DNA of 64,000 nucleotides, taken from the NCBI GenBank assembly GCA_037355855.1, contig CM074758.1, positions 2,267,001 through 2,331,000 of the forward strand, given 5' to 3'. The translations under genes and the position numbers were made by a program. Position 1 is the first letter of the stretch. Each line of letters begins with the position of its first letter. Source of the stretch: Pseudo-nitzschia pungens (lineage: Eukaryota; Bacillariophyta; Bacillariophyceae; Bacillariales; Bacillariaceae). The notes beneath the pieces are model-generated. The model made no database searches. It was not told where the DNA came from and was given only the letters and a program-made list of their open reading frames with translations. Shown here piece by piece: positions 41,866 to 54,152 of this stretch.

Positions 41866-43342
41866 ATGGGTGCGATCGACGACAGTACGAATACCAACCC
41901 CGATATTTTATCAGCTGAGTTTGATGCTAAATATGGAAGACCCAGAGAAATTGACTACAGCTACCAAGTTGTTGGCCGTCTTAGCCGCTGGGAAGGTGGA
42001 AATGCGAGCCCGTACGATGGAAGTGACGCGGGAAAAGCAAGTCATGCAAAACAAGAAAAGATCTCAGTCTGGCAATTCTTGAAACAGTTCTTCAAACCAG
42101 AGTATGATCTGACGGAGGTTACTGTCGAAGATATCGAACGCGTGAAGCTCATGCACGACAGGTTCATGGGAGAGACTCAGTTCAACTTCAATTACTCCAC
42201 GTTGCTTGTGATTGCTTCTGTCATTGCCGGAGTGGGTTTGGGAAGCAACTCCTCTGCTTCGATCATCGCCTCTATGCTGGTTTCCCCGTAAGTTCAAATT
42301 ACTGAAATTAGACTTTGAAATTCGACCATTGTGTGCCTAGGGGTGCTCAAAAGCGATTGCCTTCTTCACTTTCTGTATAATTCACAAGGTTAATGGGTCC
42401 TGTCACTGCCATGGCGTATGGGATATCAATTGGGGATTTTAAAATGGTTCGAATGGCCTTTGTCACAGAGGTCTCGAGTTTGGCCATTTGCATCATAACT
42501 GGACTAATCATTGCTGGTTGCATGAAAGAGTTTGGAGTTGCGGAAGAATGGCCTACAGATGAAATGAGCAGTAGATATAAGAGGGAAACTTTTCTTTGTG
42601 GCATTCCTATTGCATTTTTTAGCGGTCTAGGTGTTGCTGTTGGCCTCTTGGATAGCCAGACAAATTCTCTGGTAGGTGTAGCAATTTCGGCATCACTTTT
42701 ACCACCTGCCGTCAATGCAGGCATGCTTTGGGTTATTCACAGCCTTGTGAGAAAACAAGTTGAACGTGAAGATGAACGTGTATTTGAGCATTTGATAGGT
42801 GGAACGGTTTCGCTCTGTTTAACTCTAATGAATATTGCAGTCATCATAGTGGCATCCATGTTCATGTTCCGATTGAAGGAGGTAAGAAACAATCGATTCG
42901 GTACGACAACGTCACTCGTGGAGTTGTGGTGAAAAGAAATTCATGTCGTCACTGATCGCACTTGCCTTTGTGGCTTTGAACACTCGACCTACTTGTTTCC
43001 GTTTTACAGACACTACCAATCGAAAAAAGTATCTTTTGGACAGATCTTGGGGTAGCTCGAAAAATATACAACAACGTTGCGATTGTTCCAATAATCCAGG
43101 AAGCACCAGATGAAAATGAAATCAAAAGACGGGTGACTATGTTCTTTCCAAGAGCAAGCGCCTTTGTGGCAGCCTCAAATTTCCTTGGAGAATCTTCTGG
43201 TTCTAATGGTAGCGAGCCAAGGAGCCCCAGCACCTCGAGGAAAAAAGTAGAATGGAGTAACAACTTTGAAGCAAGTAGCTTTACGATGCCACCAATTGAA
43301 GAGATGAAGGAATCAGAGAGACGACGAGTAGAGGAAGCGTAG
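41866..43342 (+). CDS. DUF389-family multipass membrane protein
   Basis: Integral membrane protein of the DUF389 family, whose transport role is not settled. Exons: 41866-42287, 42389-42881, 43010-43342; introns of 101 and 128 bp are GT-AG, and the join gives 415 residues. The soluble N-terminus (about 95 residues) contains ISVWQFLKQFFKPEYDLTEV. The membrane part starts at NYSTLLVIASVIAGVGLGSN, passes the family motif ASMLVSPLMGPVTAMAYG across the first splice, then SSLAICIITGLIIAG, IAFFSGLGVAVGL and the second motif GVAISASLLPPAVNAG, and a last helix LMNIAVIIVASMFMF. The third exon adds a soluble tail (KIYNNVAIVPIIQEAPDENE) that is Ser-rich and charged at the end. Bacterial members occur alone or near transporters; a plant or algal function is not known to me. 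Confidence 0.85.
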
Positions 43343-45668
43343 AACAGTTCAGAGTGTTGGATCGTCATCGAGAACGTGTCAAAAATGAGTTAAAAAACTT
43401 CTGAAATCATTCATCTGAAAAATACGATGCAATTTTTTGTCGTTATCACCAATATCTTTAGATGTGAAAAAGCATGCAAGGGTGAACATTTTGCAATTCA
43501 TTTTCTAGTAGGAAAAAATTGACACGGCAACCTTGGCTGACCTTGATGGAGCAAACACATCGACCTTCTCCATACAGGCAAACGAAAATTCGTTCAGTCA
43601 CCTGAGCAATACGGCATTCATATAGCTGACGCAACAAATTGAATGTCTCGAACTATGTGTTATTGAAACGCTGAAATTTCATTCCGTCGTTAGAGTAACA
43701 CGTCGATGTACTGGAGCTTCACAGTCCATACAGCTTACGTTCCGATGTAATATTTATGCAATCGAACTGATAGTTTTGATAATGCTGTCATTCCTTCTGA
43801 GAGGTTACTTGTGGTAATTGTTATGCACTAACAAATTATGTCCTGAAGAAGAAACTGCTCTCTAAATGGACATTAGTAGTATGTCGTCTGAAAATGTACC
43901 GCATCTTTATAGTATTCTAGCTTAATCACTACTAGTAGTAGATACACTACACGCTATAGAGGCTTTGGACATTTGGCATACACCACCAAGCCACATCTCA
44001 TCACTTTTAGGCCTAATTTTTTGAATTTCTACCTGTATTTCTTCATGACATGCCTACGTGAAAGCACTCCCACCAGCCAGAAGTGTTGGCTTCGCTTTTG
44101 GGCACTTCTACCGCTCAACTGGCAGCAGCAACCTAGTGGTAATACAGTCAGCACATGTTGATGCGACGATGACAGTTCGCTTTGTTGCATCAAAGCCATT
44201 GAGCTTGCGCCATTACTACTACATTTATCTAGTGACACTATCAGCAGTAGCTGCCGTAGGAGCAGCAGCATCAAGCAAGAACGCACCCTTGCTTCACAAC
44301 AACAACTACTACTACAAGAAGCCTGTAAGATCCACTACTAGTACTAGTATTACTACTAGCACCATACATAGCTCAAAACAATTCCACAGCAACAAAAAAA
44401 ACAGCAGACAGCAGCTTCTTGTTTGACATCCTTTCCCACGGTTCTTGAGAAATTCTCGTGAGATGGGTGAGAGTAGCAATGGGTGTATTGCTAGTATCTA
44501 CTCCATTTTGATTTTTGACAAAGAAGATTGATGGCTCCACGAAAAGGTAGCATCAGCACTACCAGTCACATGACGCAACACCAACAGGCAGGTTTAGGTT
44601 CTTCTTCTACTAAGACGTCTTCGGGTTTTAGTAGTAGTACTACTGGTAGTACGGTAGTAGTAATATTAGGCACCTGTGGGTCCTGTTTTCGTTGAACCCG
44701 GATAATCGTTACTAGTACCGTACTATATTCAATATGTAAGGTTTACGTACACATGAAGAGTACACGTACACTTCCAATTGTTTTTTTGATTGTTGATGAT
44801 GATTATTATTGTTACTTCGTACCGTGTACTTCGTAGTAACTTACTATTTGATTGATTGTTGGTTGATGATGAGAAGAAGGAAAAGGATTTCCTCATAACA
44901 ATCGGAAGCCAAACCAATCACTCCCAACAACCCGAGTGCCGCAAAATCCGGGTTTACATACTTTTCTACGGGAGTGCTACGCATGGTCGTACAGTGTTGG
45001 TTCTCGTGGTAGCTTCAGAAGTGAAAGTGTGGCAGTTTCTAAGCGGCGGCAGTGGATTGAGGATACAAGTATTTTTTGTTTTTTTTTTGTCGTTTGGAAA
45101 AAGTATCGTACGGTAATACTCGTAAGGCCAGTACACAAGACCATGCACCAATAGAATAATGGATTTTTGAGAATACTAAGAAAAAATACTCTCAACTTCA
45201 GTCCCTAAGTTCAAAACGAGTACCAATAATACCGTAAGCACCTTACTGGTACTGGTAAGGAAATTTATTGGACCTGTTCTATGAGATAGCGTATTACCAT
45301 GTACCTTTACTACCAGCGCTTTTACAAGCAGTACGGTTTAGAAGAGAGTAATCTTAACGAGTCTTAAGTCCGAGTAAGTTAATCTTACCCCACTGTACCG
45401 TACAGTATGGTAAGTTACGGTACGGTAAGTCTTACTGAATTCCTCACGAACGAACTACGAGTGGCAGTCCTGAGAGCGATGATGAGTCTTTGTGCATCAC
45501 AAATCGAGTTTGCATTTTGCACCTATTTGCCAATAACTGCTTAGCTAGAAGAAAGAAAGAAGAAGAAAGAAGAAGAATCGTTTTCTTTCCCACCAATAAC
45601 TTTCACCGACCAAATCAATCAATCAATCAGTCAATCAACCAATCAATCCAAGAATCCAACACCGAACC
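43343..45668. other. Long intergenic region
   Basis: 2.3 kb. It contains several ACTACTAGTAGTA microsatellite stretches (43,930, 44,330, 44,630), and from 44,720 to 45,440 dense TACG/GTAAGGTTTAC/TACTTCGTA words. A weak candidate ORF lies at 44,169-44,426. Just before the next gene there are AATC tetranucleotide repeats (45,617-45,650). Confidence 0.5.
44169..44426 (+). CDS. Weak candidate: short secreted-type peptide
   Basis: 85 codons from ATG at 44169. The N-terminus has a signal-peptide-like hydrophobic segment (YLVTLSAVAAVGAAASS) with a plausible cleavage site, followed by Asn/Tyr and Ser/Thr/Lys-rich low complexity (NNNYYYKK, STTSTSITTSTIHSS). It could be the first exon of a secreted or plastid-directed protein, but I could not identify a continuation, and the region is repeat-rich. 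It may equally be a chance open frame. Confidence 0.25.
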   Translation: MTVRFVASKPLSLRHYYYIYLVTLSAVAAVGAAASSKNAPLLHNNNYYYKKPVRSTTSTSITTSTIHSSKQFHSNKKNSRQQLLV

Positions 45669-47324
45669 ATGATGAAAAGCTGGGCCGACCACTGCTCCTC
45701 GGACGAGGACACGGATGACAACTATTCCGTGGGGGAAGAAGCCCAGGCCTTTGACGACGACGATGACGAATCCATCGAGGAAGACTTTGCGGACAGGCTT
45801 CGAGTCGACGACAAAGGCCACCATTCGCAGCAACAGCAACAGCAGCAGCAACAATCCCGAACCTACGATTTTCCCGATCATCCTCCCTTTACCGCCTTTG
45901 TGGGAAATCTTTCCTACGACATTCAGAACGCTACGCAGCTCCAGCAGGCCATGGCGGACGTTGTGTTCGAGCGTCTCGGGGAACGCGTGACCGTTGTGGG
46001 AGGGTGGATTTCCTACGATCGAGACAACAGGAACAAGCAACACCGTGGATTCGGGTACATCGAGTTGGAAACCCTAGATCAGGTGCGTAGGTAGTATCGT
46101 GTATAGCATCGCATTGCATTGGATTTGTGTTCGTGTGATCCAACGTGTCTTGGAGTGAAAGCGAAGAAATGAGTCTTCGGCTTCAATACACACTTACGAT
46201 TCCTATGGATTCTCGACTAATACTTGCGTTCTTGCTTCATGTTACCGCACAGCTCAAGCTCGTTATGAAACTCAACGATGATGGACAGGCATTGTTGGCG
46301 GGACGAAAAATACAGGTGAATACCGCGATTCACCAGAATCGACCAAACAACAATTACAACAACAACAACAACAACAACAACAACAGACGTGGATCGAACC
46401 ATCACCAGCGAGGATCCTATCACAACGATCATCATCAGCACCGTCGCAACAGCAACCATCGCTACCAGGACGGCGATGCTCCGGTGGAAAAAATCGATGG
46501 AACGAAATTCCGAGGAGGCAAATACAACAACAACAGCTTTCGGAACAATAACAACAATAACAACAACAACAACAACAAAACAACAATAGCGGCAGTTTTC
46601 GGAACAACAACAACAGCAACAACAGTGGCGCTCCTCGCGAACGACCCAGTCTGAAACTGGCGCCCCGCAGCAAACCGGTGGAGGGAGGAGCGCGTTCGTC
46701 TTCCTCCGACATCTTTGGAGGTGCCGAAGGCACGCGACGAACAAGCCTGGGAGAAGAGCCGACAACAACAAAAGGAAAAAAATCAAGAGGAAAAAGCAAC
46801 GGCGGCAGCAAGGGCTTCTGCCAACGGTGCAGACGACAAGAAGGCATCAAAAAAGGACAGCAACAAGGGAGAGGACAACAGCGCCAACCGGGGTGGTGAC
46901 GACAACAACAAGGCTACGGGAAAACAACACAAGAAGGAATCGGGAGAATGGGAGACAAAGGATGCGATAGATGCTGCAAAGAACAACAAAGCATTCCTCG
47001 CAACAACAGAGGCGACCGAGCGGAAGAGGAGGAGCCGGAGGTCGTGGAGGAAAGGGTGGTCGAGGGAACCACAACCGCGGCGGAAACAACAACACCAACG
47101 GGCGTGGTGTTGATGGAAACCACCGTCGAAATTCGGCGAGGAAACAACAACAGCAGCAGGACAAAAAGAACGACAACAAGAAACAATCCGTTCCCGCAGA
47201 AAAGGCCGGTGCCGCCAAGACCAACAAGAACGCCAAGGCAACCGAGCCTCCTGCTGCCAATCCGGAACAAAAGGTGACCAAGAATACCTTTGCCGCGTTC
47301 ATGGATGATTCGGACTCGGATTAG
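45669..47324 (+). CDS. eIF4B/eIF4H-like RRM protein, three frame changes
   Basis: Probable translation-initiation cofactor that stimulates the eIF4A helicase. Exon 1 is 45669-46082, then a 170-bp GT-AG intron and an exon from 46253 to 47324. The RRM spans residues 70-165: RNP2 AFVGNLSY, RNP1 HRGFGYIEL, and after the splice KLVMKLNDDGQALLAGRKIQ. Then follow Asn/His-rich stretches, RPSLKLAPRSKPVEGG and DIFGGA-KARDEQAW as in eIF4B proteins, a Lys/Glu-rich part, an RGG box (SGRGGAGGRGGKGGRG) and the terminal KNTFAAFMDDSDSD. The frame changes three times: near 46,570-46,580 (A run, one base short), near 46,725-46,732 (one surplus base), and between 46,990 and 47,030 (one surplus base). Correcting all three gives a whole number of codons (494 residues). 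No introns fit at these points. Confidence 0.75.
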
Positions 47325-48032
47325 ATAGACATCAATCGGGTGGATGGAAACCATTTGCGTCCAATACAGAGACAGCAAAGCGTAGCAACTTGGAATCATT
47401 CCATGGGGATTTGCTTGCCAACTGCCAGTCATCTATCATGCCTGCGTTGGAACCGGTGGACCGGAGAACCATACACATACAAACTAAAACACTGAAAAAA
47501 CGGCCCACCACACCGCATGAAAGCAAGGAACACCAATTTTCCATCTGCATTGGGTCGCAAACGAAACTCTTGTTGGTCAATCCAACAGTTTGACCATTCC
47601 GATCATTTAGTTTTATAAAATATGTGGCAAAGCGCGATACGATTGGGTTCGTAAGCTCGTGCTCGTGAGAAAAAGTAAAAAGTGTAAATGCAAATCAAAA
47701 CGTACGGATTCGGCACAGAATCAGATGACTTTCTTAGGATTAGCGATGTGTTGCCACAGACAAACGGATCGAAGTGTCCTTCCTGTCGATTTTTATTATT
47801 CTCGAATAGTGGGAAAGGACGACGCGATCCACCTGCTGTTAGCCCGAGGAGTTGAATCGTCAGTGTGAAGCGAGTGAGTCTATATGACGTCGAATGTACC
47901 TCACACTCAGCTGGAACACTATTTTTGTTCGTATCGAAGTCGATCTCTATTGACTATATCGGATAGTTCTATAATATTAGAATATTCGTGGCAAAATTCC
48001 GGCATCACGTTGGATCGTATCGTATCGTATCG
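47325..48032. other. Intergenic region between convergent genes
   Basis: 0.7 kb between the 3' ends of the eIF4B-like and PHD-SET genes. Only short unconvincing open frames; a TCGTATCGTATCG repeat near 48,010 lies just beyond the methyltransferase stop. Confidence 0.5.
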
Positions 48033-50530
48033 TCACCGATGGCTCTTGCTTCCATTGCCCAATCGCGCGTGGCGGGACACAAAGTTTGCTCCCAGCTTGA
48101 CGTTTCGCCACAGAAAAATGCGACCGTCGATGGCGGCCTTGCGGTGCTTCTGAAGGGGTCCCCTGGCGACCAGCTCGTTCGGGTTTTCGGCACCCGGCAC
48201 AAGCCCGTTTTTCAGCGTGATGACGTCCTTTCCGTCCAGGTCCCTGAGGAAGGCTCGGTCCGCCTCGTACCGGGCCTTGATTTCTTTCCACGTTGCTGCC
48301 TTTTTCGAGCCGTTTTCGGATTTTTTTCCGCCCTTCATGGTCCCGCGGCAATTGGGGGCTCCGCACCGGCACACGAATCGATCCCCCTGTTTCGTATCGA
48401 AATGGTAGTCGTAACTCAGGAACTCTCCCGCATCGATGTCACGGGTGCTGTAGATCCCGTTGCGGATGCGGCCCTTGACATTGACGCTCATGACCTTGCA
48501 GTTCGGAGCGCAGGAGTGATTGATGAAGCGGCTCTGGTTCGCGTACACCCGCGCATCGATGTAGAAGCCCCCCGACAACTCCATGACGTAAAAGTTGGGA
48601 TCGTTGGGGTGTTCCTCGTTCCATATCCGAAGCCGGTGTTCCTTCTCCTTTTCGTCGACCACTTCCCCCACGTATTCTTGAACGAGCTTGCCCTTGGGAA
48701 TGTGTTCGAGGGTGACCAGTCCCCACCCCTTGCCTGGTTCTCGCTTGGGCTGGCACTTTACGAATTTTCGTTTGCTCATGCCTCGATTTCCACAGTCCTT
48801 GTCGCCGAGGTTGCAGTTACTCGGACCGATGCATTCCGCCATGATGTGGCGATTGAAACAATCTTCCCCACAGAACGATCCGGTGCACTTGCATTTTTCC
48901 TGATCCTCGGGAGCGGGACCGGGAACCTTTTTTGGTCGGTTGTTCGGATCCGCGTATCGAAGTGACTGGATGTGTGTGTACGAAGGTGGTTTCGAGTAGA
49001 CTTCCGTCTTGATGTCGCTTGGCAGACAAAAGGGGATGCTGCCGTCCAGTATCATCGATATCGTGCTGGAAGGATTCACGGATATTGTGCCGGGATGTTC
49101 TATCCCCCTGTTCTGGTGCTGCTGCAAGGTTGTGTCCCTGATGTACGCGAGCAGGTCTCGCTCCGCCGCATCGAACTTGTCCCCCCGTAACCCCGGAAAG
49201 AAGGGATTGGTCGACAGGCCCCGACGACCGTACATGCGCAACCACGCATTGGCGTGCTTATCGGATTTCGATTTGTTGCGACCCACCCCGTGAAGCTTCA
49301 TCAGAGTTTTGTCGATCCTGCTTTCTACCTGCGATTGAAAGGATTCGTTCAGGTCCAGTTCGGGAAGTTTGTGTGTCATGGCGTGTTCGTGGCAGAGGAC
49401 CGCCAATTCATGAAACTTTGCGGTCGGCGGGATGCACGTGATGTGATAGGCTGTCGGGCAGTAGAGACATCTCTGCGAAACAAACGAGCGCACAAAACCA
49501 ACACGAAAATGAGTGTGTGTTGCAAAATGGATCAACCGCAAGCTTTCGAGACGGTTCACAACGCTCAATCCGATTTAACTATTCCGGTACACGTAGAGCC
49601 ATGGAACGACTCAATCAAAAGCGATATTGAAATCCAGCGAAACGTTGATTGCCATCCGCTTTTCCGTAACTTACAAAGAGACGACCCTGTTTTTTGCACT
49701 GAAAGATCGACGCGGTCTTCTTTCCCTTTTTTCGCGACGATTTCCCCTTGCCTTTGATTGCTGTTTTCTCTGCCGCTCGTTCTTCCTTTTCGAGCTGGAT
49801 CATATCTTTTTGCGTGCACGTCCAGCACCGGTGGCCATGGCAGGTAAAGACGGGAATGCGAGACTCTTCGTCCTCATCGTTCTCGTCGTTTTCGATTTCG
49901 GTTTCCATTGCCTGTCCTGTGTCGCGACGGTTGGATGGATGGAGATGGAGATGAATATGAAGATGCGGATGCAGTTGCGGATGCGTATGTGTACTCGACG
50001 TCGTGGAGGCGCAGACAGGCCTCGCAAAAGAACAAGCCGCACTTGTCTTCCTGACATGGAAAGACGTTGACGTAGTCCGCACCGTATTCCCCGCAATACG
50101 CGCAGGCGTGCTCCTTCCTCGAACAATCCTGGCACAACCACTCGTCGTCGGTCGACGGTGCCTCGGTCAATCCCGCACAGGGAATGTGGAAGATGCGATG
50201 GCACGAGCCGTCGCAGATCAAAAAGTCCGCAGAACCCTCGGCGCCCACCAGACCGCACTCGGCTTCCTTGCACTCGGCACAGATCCACGCCATGTCTTCC
50301 TTGTCTTCTTCCTCCTTCTTTGCCGAGGACTTGGGTTTTCCGGCGCTGGTTGGTTGCTCAACTTTCTGCTTCTTGTTTGCACGACACGATCCCGCATCGT
50401 TCGTGGAATCGTCGCCGTTTCCATCGTTGCCGTTGTCGGGTGCTGTCGGTTTTTCTGGTCCTGGATCATCGGTGGCGTTGGAATCGTTCGCGCTGGGAGC
50501 GCTCGGACATTTCTTTCTCGGAGAAACCAT
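48033..50530 (-). CDS. PHD-AWS-SET-postSET histone methyltransferase (NSD/ASH1/SETD2 class)
   Basis: Nuclear lysine methyltransferase; the AWS plus SET plus post-SET order is that of H3K36-type enzymes. Exons: 50000-50530, 49675-49911, 48033-49472, GT-AG introns of 88 and 202 bp, 735 residues. PHD-type zinc clusters start near residue 85 (WICAECKEAECG, FLICDGSCHRIFHIPCAG) and 135 (CAYCGEYGADYVNVFPC). A third, FTCHGHRCWTC...FQCKKQGRLF|RCLYCPTAYHITC, is completed by the second splice, which supports it. AWS at 450-486 (CKCTGSFCGEDCFNR), SET from 491 (GWGLVTLEHIPKGKLVQEYV) with RFINHSCAPNC near 571 and GEFLSYDYHF near 605, and post-SET CRCGAPNCRG near 624. All catalytic elements are intact. The first splice is the least certain, because the frame after LRLHD could also run on into low-complexity sequence. 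Confidence 0.9.
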
Positions 50531-51435
50531 TGCCTCGTTTCGTTGAAGGTACCGTACCGAAATCACTCACTTCCGCTATTATGCGATTCGTTAGGGTTCG
50601 TACAACAGATCAACTCCTTGGTCTTCTCGTCAACGACAGCACGAGTAGTCACCGGGACAAGTGCAGCTCGTGATGGGCGCAACAATAATCAAGAATGGAT
50701 ACTGTATCCGTCGAATCAGCTGGTTTAGTGTGATTGGTGTAGCTTTTTGGTGCGGTATAATTATTGAATGCGCGCTCAAGTAGCTTCTGGCATGAGATGC
50801 AAGATCACTGATCTTACTACACTATCTGCAGTAGCTTTCCCCAGACCAAGATCCCGTAGAAAAATGTACCTGACTACACGAGGAAAGGGAAGAGCTGGGA
50901 AGGATTGTTTAGTAACATTAAAATACAAGTTGACTGCGTCGGATTGCCGTGGTGTCAGGTGTCAAACAGCTGCGGCGAGATCCATGAGAAGGTGCGGGGG
51001 ACCAGCAAGGAAAGAAACAGCAAATCACTGAAGTACGACCGAACAAAAACAAAAATAGTACTACAAGAACGCTTGTGACATGGAACCATCCAAACCAAAA
51101 TAGGGAGTGGCACCAGAGCTAGTACTACTACTACTACTAGCTATACCAGTTTGAATCCAGAGAAGGTTGTAAGTTCTTGTATCCTATTTTATCAGCTCTA
51201 TTACTACTATAGATGATACTACGCTGATTATTTTGGATTTCACACTACTACTACTAGTAGGTCAAGAGTGTTGTTGCTTTGAGGGTCCAAAAACATGAAG
51301 GTTTCGTGATACATTGGTTACTGTCAACAGCTGTATTTTAGTGGCGTTCATGCCCACAAAATCTTTGGTTTACATCTCGTACTAGTAATTTGCATTGTTT
51401 TGCTCGCGTCTGCGCTGCGACTGTTCGGGTGGAGT
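50531..51435. other. Intergenic region
   Basis: 0.9 kb upstream of the PHD-SET gene and downstream of the coiled-coil gene. ACTACTACTAG microsatellites around 51,118-51,140 and 51,240-51,262. An 87-codon open frame at 50,768-51,031 has an ATG but no recognised similarity; I do not call it. Confidence 0.5.
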
Positions 51436-53369
51436 TCAATCGGCCTTCGCACTTTCGTGTTCAAAGGTTTTTACGGCCTCAAGCATTCGACTTCCCTGTT
51501 CGAAAACTTCCATCTTGAACTTACTCTGCTCGACACTGGACTTTAGGCCTTGCAACTTTCGAACGAATTCCCCCGACAGCTGATTATGGCGCTCCTTGTA
51601 TTTTGCTTCGTATATCTTCTTTTCTGCCTCGTACATTCCCGAAAACTTTGCTGTCAACGACTCGTGGGAAGCAATTTCCTCTCGGTGCAACCTCTTGAAC
51701 TCTTCGTGCTTCTCGCTGGTAGCCTTGGTCTCCTCCTGCTGAGTTCGAAGCTTACCTTCAAGTAGCTCCACTTGCTGGTTGACATCTTTCAACGCTTCTT
51801 CTTTGGCAGCGAGAGCCTCTTGCTCTTTGGCTTGTTCCCTGCTCCGATATCTTGCTGGCTTCACTGATTTGGGCCGCGAGTTTCATCTTCTCTTCTGCCA
51901 ATTTTGTAAGTTCCTCTTTGCCCGCGGCCAAAACGGTGGCCTCTCTATCCGAATTCTCCTTCTGTGTGACGCGCACTCGATTTGCTTCTTCCTCCGCTTT
52001 CTTCCTTTTGCAAGAGTGAAGCCTTCTCCAATTCTTCTTGTTCCTGTAGTTTGAGCTTCAGCTGATTCTGTCGTTCTTGCAACTTTTTCATCTTCTCAAT
52101 CCGGACTTCTTTAGCAGCTCTGTATTCCTTCATTGACTTTGTATAGTATTCCCAGTCCTCGATGTGTTTGGATAATTTCTGGTTTTTGCTTTTTTTTTGT
52201 TCGACTTGAAGCATTTTCTCTTCCTTTTCTTTGCGAAGACGCTGCAGTTTGGCCGTTTCGGCTTCCAGCTGCTGGAGCAGTTTCTTTTGTTCGTTGTCGT
52301 TCGCCTTTTTTGCTTCCGACAGTTGTTTTGTCTTCGATTCGATCGGGATACAAAAGGGACGAGTGACATGAAGAGCCAAAAAAACGAAAGTGAGTCTTCT
52401 GCCATGTGTAGTAGTGAAACAGAAAAAAAAACCGATACAAAGAAAAATCCAGGTCGCATAAGTATAGCTACACGATTATCTCTATGCTCTTACCAATTCA
52501 GTGCACTCCTGCCCCTTGGTGCCGCACAATTCACGGGTTTGTTGAATCTCAACGGTTCTTGTTTTTTGGGTATCTTCGTCCTGTTTCACTTCCGCCTCCA
52601 ATCGTTTTTCTTCTTCCCGAGCGCGTTGCAAGGATTCCTCTAGACCCTGCGATTCCATCGACTGTTGCAACCGCAAACGCTTTTCGTACAGATCCCGGCT
52701 TTCGGCAAAAATCGACTTGAGCTCGTTCTCTTTGTCCTCGAGGTTGCGGAGAATGGAATCGGCACGGGAATCCTTGCGTTCGAGAATCTCTTTCATCGAT
52801 AACAACTTGCCTTTGTTTCTGTTGTCGTCGGTGATTGCCTCGAGTGTGTTGCTGCGCGAAGAAGACGCAATGCCACTACCCGTTTGCTGCTCGATCGATA
52901 GAGTCGAGTCGGCTGACATCGCAGACCGGACGATTCCGGACTCAAATTCCTCTGTGAGATTCTGGGCAAGAGTCGAAAACATCTTCGCGCTGTCGAGTTG
53001 GTCCGATGCCCCTTGATTGAGGGAACGCAGTTCGTTCTTGGCGTGACCCAGGTCTTTGCGCAATTGGGCTTCGGTTCTGCTTTCTCTTTCGACGCATTGT
53101 TCGGTCTCCTGATTGGCTGCCTCGATTTCTTGCGTTTCTAGACGAAGAGTCAGACAGGTTTCGTCTTTGGTTTCGACCGAAGCGCCGTATTCCACAATAT
53201 CGTAACCGACATCCGTGACCTGCGTTGATGCCGCTTCCGGTGCGACAACAGGTGTTCCCGTTCCTGTAGCTGTTGCCATTGCAATGAGTGTGTTGTGAGT
53301 GGATCTCGAGGAGGAGGATAACGAGTATCGCTGATCAGGAGCGTTGTTATGACTCTGCAGTGAAGACAT
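51436..53369 (-). CDS. Long coiled-coil protein, two frame breaks
   Basis: Exon 1 is 52503-53369 and, after a 171-bp GT-AG intron, exon 2 runs from 52331 to 51436. Apart from about 60 N-terminal Ser/Thr-rich residues, the protein is almost entirely heptad-rich Glu/Lys/Gln/Leu sequence (for example EEKRLEAEVKQDEDTQKTR, KKLLQQLEAETAKLQRLRKE, KLRTQQEETKATSEKHEEF), so it is a structural or tethering coiled-coil protein, possibly centrosomal or motor-associated; I cannot name it. The frame moves by one at the A run 52006-52009 and again at the G run 51837-51839. Removing one base from each run gives exactly 586 residues with continuous coiled coil, which argues for two surplus bases rather than introns. 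Confidence 0.75.
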
Positions 53370-54152
53370 GACAGACAGAATTGATTTTGTGTTCTACGTT
53401 TCGTGATCCGGACGGTGCGACGTTATGAGTTCTTGCTGGAAAGTGCGCTCTGTTGCTTCTGAAGGAATGCTTAGTTCTTACGTACGTGTACCGTAGATCG
53501 GAGAACGATTTTACTGTGAGAGATTTCAATCAATCAATCAATCAATCAACAAGCAATACCGCTGCAGTAGAGTTCAGTTGCGGACAGTGATAAGCAGGAT
53601 CCAAAAAAGATGGCAAAACCTGAGTCGAAAGTCGGATTTTGTTGTCGGAACGAAATAATCGTAATTCGTACTAATCATCGAATAAGAATACGACCAGGGG
53701 GCTTTTGCTTTTGTCTACGTACCGGTACGAGGAAAACTGAGCGCGCGCGATTGATCGAGATTCATTCATTTCGTCTTCCTTGACTGAGTGAATCGAACGA
53801 ATCGACATCGAAAGCAACAGTAACTGCAACGGTACGGTACGTTAGGTTTTGGCTGATGATCATGCTTTGAACAAAAGATTACCGGTAGGTAACCTTTTAA
53901 AATACGCCTGTCTGTTTGCTATGTAATTTCACTGGTACGGTAGGCATGTTCTTTCCCTACAAAATTATCACATGCATTTCAACTCTCAACGGAAAGAGCA
54001 TTGCAACCTCTTGTCATCACTACCAAGATTGATGTAAAATCAAAATGCAATAGTAGTAGCTTTAAAAATATTACAATGCATCTAGCTAGCAGGCTTCGCT
54101 CTAGAACTTCTGGCTTAAGAACCCGACTGATCTACAGCAGTATCATCTATCT
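53370..54152. other. Intergenic region
   Basis: 0.8 kb; holds an ATCA tetranucleotide repeat at 53,527-53,550, TACCGGTACG and ACGGTACGGTACG words around 53,720-53,845 and 53,880-53,945, and AT-rich 3' sequence of the hydrolase gene. No gene seen. Confidence 0.5.

Noticed and set aside
46217..46850. Long minus-strand frames opposite the eIF4B-like gene (poly-Val, poly-Cys)
   Set aside because: Artefacts of AAC repeats read on the other strand.
48217..49757. Plus-strand frames across the PHD-SET gene
   Set aside because: Antisense shadows of a well-supported methyltransferase exon.
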